Shown here piece by piece: positions 1 to 6,615 of a stretch of 8,454 nucleotides of DNA. Numbering within the stretch: the stretch's first letter is position 1; each line of letters begins with the position of its first letter. The stretch lies in assembly GCA_947483095.1 (NCBI GenBank), contig CANKLD010000054.1, positions 1 to 8,454 on the forward strand. The letters run 5' to 3'. Both the position numbers and the translations under genes were made by a program. The notes under the pieces were generated by a model, which saw only the letters and a program-made list of their open reading frames with translations, was not told where the DNA came from and made no database searches. This stretch comes from Bacteroidota bacterium. GTDB lineage: Bacteria; Bacteroidota; Bacteroidia; Flavobacteriales; Flavobacteriaceae.

Positions 1-675
1 ATTGTGAATTTCTATCCCCGATTTACTCCAATCTATTTTGCAATTGTCTTTATCTAATTTATAGGCCGTTTTAATTTCTGAATGTTCTTCTTGAATTGTA
101 GGGTTTACTTGCCCAGTTTCAATCAATTTTATAGTTTCAATAACAGTTTCACTTCCTAAAACCATTAATCTATCGTGAAGTTGTCCTGCATTTTCATCTG
201 AATCTATTGCTATTTCAGCACTTAAAATCATTGCCCCAGTATCAATTTTATCGTCTATATAAAACGTAGTAACCCCAGTTTGTGATTCTCCATTAATTAT
301 AGCCCAATTGATAGGCGCTGCTCCACGATAGTTTGGAAGCAATGAAGCATGCAAATTAAAGGTTCCATATTTAGGCATTTCCCATACTACTTTTGGTAAC
401 ATTCTAAATGCGACAATTATCTGTAAGTTGGCATTTAATGCCTTTAATTCTTCTAGAAAATCTGAATCTTTTAAATTGGTTGGTTGTAAAAGCGTAAGGT
501 TTTTTTCTAATGCATATTCTTTAACTGCAGAGTATTTTATTTTTTGTCCACGACCCGCAGGTTTGTCAGCAGCTGTAATAACTCCTACAACCTCAAAGTT
601 GTTCTTTATAATAGTATCCAAAATGCCAACTGCAAATTCTGGGGTTCCCATGAAAACAATTCTCAATTTATCCAT
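1..675 (-). CDS. fmt: Methionyl-tRNA formyltransferase (partial, C-terminus beyond window)
   Basis: Fmt transfers a formyl group from 10-formyl-tetrahydrofolate to Met-tRNA(fMet) in the cytoplasm, making the initiator tRNA used in bacterial translation. I translated 225 codons from the ATG at 675-673; the frame is still open at base 1, so about 90 residues of a usual ~315 are missing. The N-terminus IVFMGTPEFAV (residues 6-16) is the family signature. The formyltransferase active site is intact: FNLHASLLPNYRGAAP near residues 106-121 supplies the catalytic Asn107 and His109, and IDTG near 144-147 supplies Asp145. What is lost is most of the C-terminal tRNA-binding domain. The start lies only 2 bases after the recQ stop codon, which suggests co-transcription and perhaps translational coupling with recQ. 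The identification is secure. Only the completeness of the 3' end cannot be judged. Confidence 0.96.
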   Translation of the reverse strand, partial: MDKLRIVFMGTPEFAVGILDTIIKNNFEVVGVITAADKPAGRGQKIKYSAVKEYALEKNLTLLQPTNLKDSDFLEELKALNANLQIIVAFRMLPKVVWEMPKYGTFNLHASLLPNYRGAAPINWAIINGESQTGVTTFYIDDKIDTGAMILSAEIAIDSDENAGQLHDRLMVLGSETVIETIKLIETGQVNPTIQEEHSEIKTAYKLDKDNCKIDWSKSGIEIHN

Positions 676-677
676 TT

Positions 678-2570
678 CTATTTTAAGGTGTATCTGTTGT
701 TGGGGGTAATAATTATTTTTCCACTTTCTAATAAGTGCTGAAGTGCAAAGATAATTGCATCGGATGACTTATCAATATGAATTTGAATTTCTCTCGAATT
801 TAGTGCTTTTATTTTTAATAATGTTATAATCTGGTTTCTCAAATCTTCAGTACCAATATCGTTATTTGTAGTTGATATACAATAGGAGCAAATACCACAA
901 TTTTCATTTGTTTGTTCATCAAAATAATTCAAAATCAGTTTGCTTTTACAATTGGATTCATCATTTACATATTCAATAACCGAATTTAATTGCTCTCTTT
1001 TTAATTTATTCTGAATTTCTAAATGTTTTGAAATACTATTAATGGTTCGTTCATCTTCCCGAATTACATTAAAAATAATTCTTGTGTCATTACTTTTTGC
1101 GTGATATTCGATGATTCCTTTTTCCATTAATTGCAATAATAACGAACTTACATTATTTTCTGTAGTTTCCGCTTTTTTAGCAATTAAAGTTAAATTTATT
1201 GCTGCAGGCACTTCATGAATTCCCGGATAAGTGCGAAGCAATGCTAAAAGTATAGGTTCTTCTTTGGTATTCAAACTCATGTATCGAATAACTTCTTTCG
1301 ATGGAATAATGAATTTTACCGTAACTTTTTCTGAAAATTCTTGCGATAAAGTGACTATTCCTTGACGGTCTAAAAACTGTAATGCATTGTAGGTTTTAAT
1401 TATTGGAAATTGGTATTTGCTACAAAACTGATTTAAATTAAATGTAAATTGCTCCTCAATTCCATCGCCATAAGCGATTTGAAAATAATTACACAATTTA
1501 ATATACATATTATTTAAGAACTCTTTGTCTGGTAAAACAGAAATAAATTGATTTTCAGCATTCAATTTATCATAGGAACTGGTCAATAAAACGGCATAAG
1601 CTTTTTCTTCGTTTCTTCCAGCACGCCCTGCCTCTTGATAATAATTTTCTATATTTTCAGGAAGTTGAATGTGGATTACGGTTTTAACATTTGCTTTGTC
1701 AATTCCCATCCCAAATGCATTTGTGGCAACAATTACTTGGGCCTCTTCCGACATCCAAAGAGCCATATTCTTTTCTTTTTCCTTGGCAGATAACCCTCCG
1801 TGATAATAGGTTGCCCGAAATCCCATGGATTGCAATTGGGATGAAATATCCAAGCATGACTTTCTGTTGCGAACATAGATTATAGAAGGTTCTGGATTTT
1901 TTTTCAAAATTTGTTCCATTTTGAAAAGTTTGTCTTCGGCTTCAGTAACAAAATAAGCTATATTTTCTCTTTTAAAAGATTTTTGGAAGATTGCTGTATC
2001 TTTTAATCCTAATTGTAAAATAACATCTTCTTGAACTCTTTTTGTAGCAGAAGCAGTTAAAGCAATGAATGGTATTTTTGAAAAATGTGGTTTTAAATTT
2101 GATATTTTTAAGTAAGAAGGTCGGAAATCATGTCCCCACTGCGAAACACAATGTGCCTCATCAATTGCGATCATAGAAATGGGCAATTGTTTTATTCGGT
2201 CTAAAATCCATTCCGTTTGTAAACGCTCCGGTGAAAGGTAGATAAATTTGTAATTCCCATATTGACAATTGTCTAAAAGCACAGAAATTTCATCCGATTT
2301 TAATCCGCCAGTTAATGCTATCGCTTTAATATCGCGACTTTGTAAATTTTGAACTTGATCTTTTATTAAAGCTACCAATGGCGAAATTACCAAGCAAATA
2401 CCTTCTTTCATTAAAGCAGGAACCTGAAAACAGATCGATTTTCCTCCTCCTGTTGGTAATAAGGCAAACGTATCTTGACCACTCAAAACAGAATCGATAA
2501 TTTCTTTTTGAAGTGATCTAAACTGATCGTGTTTCCAATATTTTTTAAGGATTTCTAGCGCTTTTGGCAT
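678..2570 (-). CDS. recQ: ATP-dependent DNA helicase, RecQ family, with atypical C-terminal layout
   Basis: A superfamily 2 helicase expected to unwind DNA 3' to 5' in recombination and replication-fork repair. In its 630 residues I see motif 0 around FRSLQ (17-21), Walker A LLPTGGGKS (37-45), DEAH (137-140) followed by the RecQ aromatic-rich loop CVSQWGHDFRP (141-151), motif III TASAT (172-176), and motif VI QEAGRAGR (312-319). Four zinc-ligand cysteines lie at 541, 558, 561 and 564 (CGICSYC). In E. coli RecQ the zinc module follows the helicase core almost directly. Here about 200 residues intervene, with sequence suggestive of helical or winged-helix folds. After the zinc module only ~65 residues remain, probably one small winged helix, with no recognisable HRDC domain. 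The start fits the family N-terminus and no upstream in-frame ATG exists before the preceding gene. It lies 43 bases downstream of the AAA_28 gene and 2 bases upstream of fmt. Bacteroidota often carry more than one RecQ paralogue, so the symbol marks the family rather than strict orthology to E. coli RecQ. Confidence 0.93.
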   Translation of the reverse strand: MPKALEILKKYWKHDQFRSLQKEIIDSVLSGQDTFALLPTGGGKSICFQVPALMKEGICLVISPLVALIKDQVQNLQSRDIKAIALTGGLKSDEISVLLDNCQYGNYKFIYLSPERLQTEWILDRIKQLPISMIAIDEAHCVSQWGHDFRPSYLKISNLKPHFSKIPFIALTASATKRVQEDVILQLGLKDTAIFQKSFKRENIAYFVTEAEDKLFKMEQILKKNPEPSIIYVRNRKSCLDISSQLQSMGFRATYYHGGLSAKEKEKNMALWMSEEAQVIVATNAFGMGIDKANVKTVIHIQLPENIENYYQEAGRAGRNEEKAYAVLLTSSYDKLNAENQFISVLPDKEFLNNMYIKLCNYFQIAYGDGIEEQFTFNLNQFCSKYQFPIIKTYNALQFLDRQGIVTLSQEFSEKVTVKFIIPSKEVIRYMSLNTKEEPILLALLRTYPGIHEVPAAINLTLIAKKAETTENNVSSLLLQLMEKGIIEYHAKSNDTRIIFNVIREDERTINSISKHLEIQNKLKREQLNSVIEYVNDESNCKSKLILNYFDEQTNENCGICSYCISTTNNDIGTEDLRNQIITLLKIKALNSREIQIHIDKSSDAIIFALQHLLESGKIIITPNNRYTLK

Positions 2571-2613
2571 TTGTTTTGGCTTAAATATTCCAGTTGTTAC
2601 TAGTATTGTTAAA

Positions 2614-3150
2614 CTAAATTTTATCTAAGATAAAAAGAATTCTGTTATCTAAGCTATCTTTTGGAACTTCAATTAAATTGTAGCCATACCTTGTGTAGGT
2701 TTCTACTAGATGGTTGTGAATTAATTCAGACTGTTCGTAGTTTTCATATCGAGCCTCGTCACCAACATAAATTTCTTTCCAAGGAGGAAGAATAAATACT
2801 TGGGAATAGATGTTTTCACGGCAGGCAGCATCGAAAAAAGAGGGGTAGGAATCACCGATATAATCCATATAGGCTAAAACATCAGGAATTCCGCGGTCGA
2901 TAAAAACCACCTCTTGAGACTCATTTTGAGCACTTAAATATTGTTTTTTTCTACCTTCTAATAGTAATTCGCTGAAAAGTAAAGGTTGTTCTAGGAATAG
3001 TTGGTCAATTCCTTGTTTTTTAGCCTCCATAGTTACCTCGCGAGAGATTTCAGGATAACAACAATATCCTCGGGCTTTAAGGCCATCGATAATTGATGTT
3101 TTCCCAGTACCTGGACCGCCAATAATTACTTTAATTTTCTTTTGCACCAT
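2614..3150 (-). CDS. Small P-loop NTPase, AAA_28-type predicted ATPase
   Basis: A 178-residue cytoplasmic ATP-binding protein resembling the AAA_28 family, whose fold is close to nucleotide and nucleoside kinases (NadR kinase domain, thymidylate-kinase-like). Visible motifs are Walker A GGPGTGKTS (11-19), a conserved PEISREV segment (33-39) of the kind that contacts substrate in these kinases, a Walker B-like strand VVFIDRGIPD (81-90) with the DRG signature, and an arginine in the lid-like stretch EARYENYE (132-139). There is no signal peptide or membrane segment. The substrate is unknown: a small-molecule kinase is plausible by fold, but no motif fixes it. It is the first gene of the leftward run, 43 bases before recQ, and its start lies just below a -7 promoter element at 3165-3172. 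The ATG at 3150 gives the expected short N-terminus before the first beta strand and Walker A. Family assignment is good; biochemical function is open. Confidence 0.85.
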   Translation of the reverse strand: MVQKKIKVIIGGPGTGKTSIIDGLKARGYCCYPEISREVTMEAKKQGIDQLFLEQPLLFSELLLEGRKKQYLSAQNESQEVVFIDRGIPDVLAYMDYIGDSYPSFFDAACRENIYSQVFILPPWKEIYVGDEARYENYEQSELIHNHLVETYTRYGYNLIEVPKDSLDNRILFILDKI

Positions 3151-3164
3151 TAAAAAATTGGTTA

Positions 3165-3172
3165 CAAACTTA
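3165..3172 (-). promoter_or_regulatory. Putative Bacteroidota -7 promoter element for the AAA_28-recQ-fmt run
   Basis: Read on the minus strand this is TAAGTTTG, a perfect match to the Bacteroidota sigma-factor -7 consensus TAnnTTTG. It sits 14 bases upstream of the ATG at 3150, so a transcript starting about 7 bases downstream would have a leader of under 10 bases. I do not see a -33 TTG at the usual spacing: the nearest minus-strand TTG (3208-3206) is too far away. No similar element occurs in the 43-base gap before recQ, so this is the best candidate promoter for all three leftward genes. A single 8-base AT-rich match can arise by chance. Confidence 0.5.
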
Positions 3173-3256
3173 CTTAAAGAAATTGGTATTTAAAAAGATA
3201 TTTTTCAAACAGTCATTTATTATTTTTAACCACTTTATATTTCATAATATTTACCT

Positions 3257-3264
3257 TATATTTG
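3257..3264 (+). promoter_or_regulatory. Putative Bacteroidota -7 promoter element for the DUF493-DUF4290-murA-CDF operon
   Basis: The sequence TATATTTG matches TAnnTTTG exactly and ends 17 bases before the ATG at 3282. A start point about 7 bases downstream would leave a leader of roughly 10 bases, fitting the short leaders and missing Shine-Dalgarno sites of Flavobacterium-type genes. The region where a -33 TTG would be expected (about 3230-3240) contains no TTG, so only half of the consensus is present. No comparable element appears in the gaps before the DUF4290 gene, murA or the CDF gene, which supports one upstream promoter for the set. Confidence 0.5.
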
Positions 3265-3281
3265 CTATATTTATTTTTTAA

Positions 3282-3566
3282 ATGGACAAAAAGACTACTG
3301 AATTTTATGAAAGATTGCGTTTGGAATTGAATAACAACACTTCTTGGCCTTCCAAATATTTGTTTAAATTCATAGTTCCAAATGAACAATTTAAAATTGA
3401 TAAAGTTGAAAATACATTCAATAATATGGGCGCTGTAATAGATACTAAACTATCAAAAACAGGAAAATACACAAGTATTTCGATTCACGTTCAAATGCAA
3501 GATGCACAAAATATAATAGACAAATACCTTGAATTATCAACTGTAGAAGGTATAATTTCCCTATAA
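3282..3566 (+). CDS. DUF493 (YbeD-like) family protein
   Basis: A 94-residue protein with the features of DUF493: an N-terminal FYERLRLEL helix (8-16), the signature WPSKYLFKFIVP (22-33), a KTGKYTSISIHV strand (59-70) and a terminal VEGIISL (88-94). E. coli YbeD, the best-known member, has an ACT-like alpha/beta fold resembling ligand-binding regulatory domains, but no firm biochemical role is known to me. The length is usual for the family, and no signal peptide or membrane segment is visible. It is the first gene of the rightward operon: its stop is 2 bases before the DUF4290 start, so the two are probably translated together. A promoter-like element lies 17 bases upstream of its ATG. The family call is firm; the function is unknown. 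Confidence 0.88.
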   Translation: MDKKTTEFYERLRLELNNNTSWPSKYLFKFIVPNEQFKIDKVENTFNNMGAVIDTKLSKTGKYTSISIHVQMQDAQNIIDKYLELSTVEGIISL

Positions 3567-3568
3567 TT

Positions 3569-4291
3569 ATGGAACCAAAATATCAAAAAGAAGTAGCTAA
3601 TGATGTTGTATTTAATTTAGAATACAATTCAGAGAGAACACATCTTATTATCCCTGAATACGGCCGTCATTTACAAAAATTGATTGATCAAGCAACCGTC
3701 ATTGAAGATCCAATAGTAAGAAATAAAGCGGCAAAATATATTATCCAAGTAATGGGAAGTTTGAATCCTCATCTTCGTGATGTGTTGGATTTTCAACATA
3801 AATTATGGGATCAATTATTTATTATGTCCGATTTTAAATTGAATGTTGAATCTCCTTATCCTATTCCAACACGAGAAGTATTGCAACTGAAACCTGATGT
3901 ATTAAATTATCCTCAAAACTTTCCTAAATATCGTTTTTATGGTAATAATATAAAATACATGATTGATGTTGCTAATAAATGGGAGGAAGGAGAAATGAAA
4001 TCGGCATTAATTAAAGTGATCGCCAACCACATGAAAAAATCATATTTGAGTTGGAATAAAGATACCGTTAAAGATGATGTTATTTTCGAACATTTATTTG
4101 AGCTTTCTAGCGGAAAAATAAATATGCTTCAAAGTACTGAAGTGCTATTAAACACCTCAGATTTGATGAGAACGAATAAAAAAATCTCGAATAAAACAAA
4201 TCCGGCAGGTCCTATTATTAAGCCTAAAATTTCAAAAACAGGAAAATTAAACAACCAAAATCATAAAAATAATATCAGAAAACCATTGTAA
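3569..4291 (+). CDS. DUF4290 family protein with basic C-terminal tail
   Basis: A 240-residue protein that I recognise as DUF4290, a family of unknown function found essentially in Bacteroidota. The conserved body covers about residues 12-190, including FNLEYNSER (15-23), PEYGRHLQKLI (29-39), a predicted helix around NPHLRDVLDFQHKLWDQLF (66-84) and YRFYGNNIKYMI (121-132). It appears largely helical and soluble, with no signal peptide or membrane helix. Residues 201-240 form a separate low-complexity tail with eleven Lys/Arg, no acidic residue and eight Asn, which looks disordered and could bind nucleic acid or an acidic surface; that role is inference. It follows the DUF493 gene by 2 bases and precedes murA by 53 bases. 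This placement suggests, but does not prove, a link to cell-wall synthesis or growth. No catalytic motif is visible. Confidence 0.86.
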   Translation: MEPKYQKEVANDVVFNLEYNSERTHLIIPEYGRHLQKLIDQATVIEDPIVRNKAAKYIIQVMGSLNPHLRDVLDFQHKLWDQLFIMSDFKLNVESPYPIPTREVLQLKPDVLNYPQNFPKYRFYGNNIKYMIDVANKWEEGEMKSALIKVIANHMKKSYLSWNKDTVKDDVIFEHLFELSSGKINMLQSTEVLLNTSDLMRTNKKISNKTNPAGPIIKPKISKTGKLNNQNHKNNIRKPL

Positions 4292-4344
4292 AATAGATGC
4301 ATTTTATAAGGATTAAACTATTTCAAAATTTATTATAATAAAAT

Positions 4345-5655
4345 ATGGGAACATTTAAAATTGAAGGTGGCATTCGACTAAAAGGGGATATTACTCCACA
4401 AGGAGCAAAAAATGAAGCATTACAAATATTATGTGCGGTACTTTTAACTCCAGAAAAAGTCACTATCAATAATATTCCAGACATTATTGATGTCAATAAA
4501 TTAATTACTTTACTCGGGAATTTAGGGGTTAAGATTCAAAGAAATTCGCCTAGTTCTATCACTTTTCAAGCCGATGAGGTAAATGTAGGTTACCTTGAAA
4601 CAGAGGCTTTCAAAAAAGAAGGAGGTTCGTTAAGAGGTTCTATTATGATTGTTGGACCGCTTTTATCACGTTTTGGAAAAGGATATATCCCAAAGCCAGG
4701 TGGAGATAAAATAGGTAGAAGAAGATTAGACACCCACTTTGAAGGTTTTATAAATTTAGGAGCTAAATTTCGGTACAATAGAGAAGATCATTTTTATGGT
4801 GTTGAGGCTCGAGATGGATTGATAGGTACCAATATGTTGTTAGACGAAGCCTCGGTTACTGGAACTGCAAATATTTTAATGGCTGCCGTTTTAGCCAAAG
4901 GAAAAACAACCGTTTATAATGCAGCTTGTGAGCCTTATTTGCAACAGCTAAGCAAAATGTTGAACTCCATGGGAGCTAATATTACAGGCGTAGGCTCTAA
5001 TTTATTGACTATTGAAGGAGTTGAAAGTCTTGGTGGTTGCGAACATACCATTCTTCCAGATATGATTGAAATAGGTTCTTGGATTGGACTTGCTGCCATG
5101 ACAAGAAGTGAAATTACTATAAAAAATGTGAGTTGGGATAATCTTGGAATAATTCCAAATACCTTCAGAAAATTGGGAATTACCCTTGAGAGAAGAGGAG
5201 ACGATATTTATATTCCTGCTCATAATGACGGATACGAAATAAAAACAGATATTGACGGATCCATTCTAACTATTGCCGATGCGCCATGGCCTGGATTTAC
5301 CCCGGATTTATTGAGTATTGTTTTAGTGGTTGCAACACAAGCAAAAGGAGATGTCTTAATTCATCAAAAAATGTTTGAAAGCCGTTTGTTTTTCGTTGAT
5401 AAATTGATTGATATGGGTGCTAAAATTATGCTTTGTGATCCACACAGAGCGGTGGTTATGGGACACAATTTCCAATCTCAATTGAAAGCGACAACCATGT
5501 CATCGCCAGATATTCGCGCTGGAATTTCACTATTAATTGCCGCACTTTCTGCAAAAGGAACAAGTACTATTCAAAATATTGAACAAATTGACCGCGGATA
5601 CGAAAGAATTGACGAGAGATTGAGAGCAATAGGAGCAAATATCGTTAGAGCCTAA
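4345..5655 (+). CDS. murA: UDP-N-acetylglucosamine 1-carboxyvinyltransferase with Asp at the catalytic Cys position
   Basis: MurA transfers enolpyruvate from phosphoenolpyruvate to UDP-GlcNAc, the first committed cytoplasmic step of peptidoglycan synthesis. The 436 residues form the two-lobed EPSP-synthase-like fold. Landmarks by comparison with E. coli MurA are PQGAKNEAL (18-26, with Lys22 and Asn23), Arg97 in GGSLRGS, the active-site loop PGGDKIGRRRLDTH (118-131), the catalytic-base-like Asp321 in WPGFTPD (315-321), Arg347 in ESRLFF and Arg391 in PDIRAG. The loop residue that is Cys115 in E. coli is Asp121 here. Asp at this position is known in other bacteria (Mycobacterium tuberculosis, Chlamydia) to keep activity while preventing covalent inactivation by fosfomycin. 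The motif around residue 24 is KNEALQ where KNAALP is more common. The gene lies 53 bases after the DUF4290 gene with no promoter-like element between them. All other key residues are present, so I read it as the functional housekeeping enzyme. Confidence 0.96.
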   Translation: MGTFKIEGGIRLKGDITPQGAKNEALQILCAVLLTPEKVTINNIPDIIDVNKLITLLGNLGVKIQRNSPSSITFQADEVNVGYLETEAFKKEGGSLRGSIMIVGPLLSRFGKGYIPKPGGDKIGRRRLDTHFEGFINLGAKFRYNREDHFYGVEARDGLIGTNMLLDEASVTGTANILMAAVLAKGKTTVYNAACEPYLQQLSKMLNSMGANITGVGSNLLTIEGVESLGGCEHTILPDMIEIGSWIGLAAMTRSEITIKNVSWDNLGIIPNTFRKLGITLERRGDDIYIPAHNDGYEIKTDIDGSILTIADAPWPGFTPDLLSIVLVVATQAKGDVLIHQKMFESRLFFVDKLIDMGAKIMLCDPHRAVVMGHNFQSQLKATTMSSPDIRAGISLLIAALSAKGTSTIQNIEQIDRGYERIDERLRAIGANIVRA

Positions 5656-5684
5656 AAATCAATTTAGGTATTAACTTATACATA

Positions 5685-6554
5685 ATGAAAACAAGTGAAC
5701 AAACAGCTGTAAAAGCAACTTACTTTAGCATTGTTGGGAACACTTGTTTAGCAATTATAAAAGGTATAGCGGGTGTTTTTGGCAACTCTTATGCTTTAAT
5801 AGCCGATGCTATTGAATCTACAACTGATATTTTTTCATCGTGTTTAGTTTTATTTGGAATAAAATATTCAAATCGCCCTGCCGACGCAAATCACCCTTAT
5901 GGCCATGGTCGAGTTGAACCTCTAATTACTTTTTTAGTGGTTGGGTTTTTAATTACTTCTGCTACCATAATTGCCTATGAAAGCGTTATCAATATTAGAA
6001 CCCCTCATGAATTACCAAAACCTTGGACTTTAATTGTTTTAGGCGCTATTATTATTTGGAAAGAATTTTCTTTTCGATTGGTAATGAAAAGAGGAATTCA
6101 AACCAATAGTTCTTCACTTAAAGCAGATGCATGGCACCATAGAAGTGACGCAATTACCTCTGTTGCCGCATTTATAGGAATTTCAATTGCCTTATTTTTA
6201 GGAAAAGGATATGAATCAGCAGATGATTGGGCGGCACTTTTTGCGTCAGCATTTATTTTATATAATAGTTATCTTATTTTCAGACCTGCTTTAGGTGAAA
6301 TTATGGACGAACATTTATATGAGGATTTAGAAGCTAAAATCAGGAAAATAGCTGTAAGTGTGGATGGCGTTATTGATACTGAAAAATGTTTTATTCGTAA
6401 ATCGGGAATGAAGTTTCACGTCGATTTACACGCTGTTGTTGATGGAACTATTTCAGTAAAAGAAGGACATGATATTTCTCATTTATTGAAAGATACTTTA
6501 AGAGAAAATATTATAGAATTAGGTAATGTATTGATTCATATTGAGCCCAATTAA
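5685..6554 (+). CDS. Cation diffusion facilitator (CDF) family metal transporter
   Basis: An inner-membrane secondary transporter of 289 residues, expected to export a divalent metal such as Zn(II) or Fe(II) in exchange for protons. I see about six hydrophobic segments (roughly 12-32, 36-57, 80-100, 113-132, 154-172, 180-200), then a soluble cytoplasmic domain from about 205 to the end, the YiiP/FieF layout. Aligned by eye with E. coli YiiP, the transport site has Glu44 and Asp48 in segment 2 (ESTTD) and His151 and Asp155 at the start of segment 5 (HHRSD). YiiP has Asp at the first of these. The second site motif DANHPYGHGR (67-76) keeps Asp67, His70 and His74. His residues in the C-terminal domain (245, 249, 262, 266) may bind regulatory metal. 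It starts 29 bases after murA, with no promoter-like element between, and is the last gene before a strong terminator. Metal specificity cannot be read from the sequence. Confidence 0.93.
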   Translation: MKTSEQTAVKATYFSIVGNTCLAIIKGIAGVFGNSYALIADAIESTTDIFSSCLVLFGIKYSNRPADANHPYGHGRVEPLITFLVVGFLITSATIIAYESVINIRTPHELPKPWTLIVLGAIIIWKEFSFRLVMKRGIQTNSSSLKADAWHHRSDAITSVAAFIGISIALFLGKGYESADDWAALFASAFILYNSYLIFRPALGEIMDEHLYEDLEAKIRKIAVSVDGVIDTEKCFIRKSGMKFHVDLHAVVDGTISVKEGHDISHLLKDTLRENIIELGNVLIHIEPN

Positions 6555-6569
6555 TGAAGTATATTTAAT

Positions 6570-6599
6570 AAAAAAGCGGGTTATTTACCCGCTTTTTTT
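6570..6599. terminator. Bidirectional rho-independent terminator between convergent genes
   Basis: A perfect 12-bp inverted repeat: six A's then GCGGGT at 6570-6581, loop TATTT at 6582-6586, and ACCCGC followed by T's at 6587-6599. The G+C-rich core stands out in this AT-rich background. It has a T-run on the plus strand and, because of the A-run, also on the minus strand, so it can stop transcription from both sides. It begins 15 bases after the CDF transporter stop and lies 16 bases past the stop of the convergent DUF5686 gene. Confidence 0.9.
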
Positions 6600-6615
6600 A
6601 TGTTTTAAAATTAAT

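Noticed and set aside
428..741. Two overlapping plus-strand reading frames of 93 and 65 codons, at 428-709 and 544-741.
   Set aside because: They lie antisense to the start of fmt and the end of recQ, both with clear conserved motifs. Their translations have no recognisable motif.
1691..1885. Plus-strand reading frame of 64 codons inside recQ.
   Set aside because: It is antisense to the conserved helicase core and has no family resemblance, so it is a shadow frame.
3192..3205. AAAAA-GATA-TTTTT small inverted repeat as a terminator or operator.
   Set aside because: A 5-bp A/T-only stem is too weak for a terminator and expected by chance in such AT-rich sequence. It is mentioned only as part of the divergent promoter region.
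4590..5223. Minus-strand frames of 62 and 73 codons inside murA.
   Set aside because: They are antisense to conserved MurA active-site and core sequence and have no promoter-like element or known motif.
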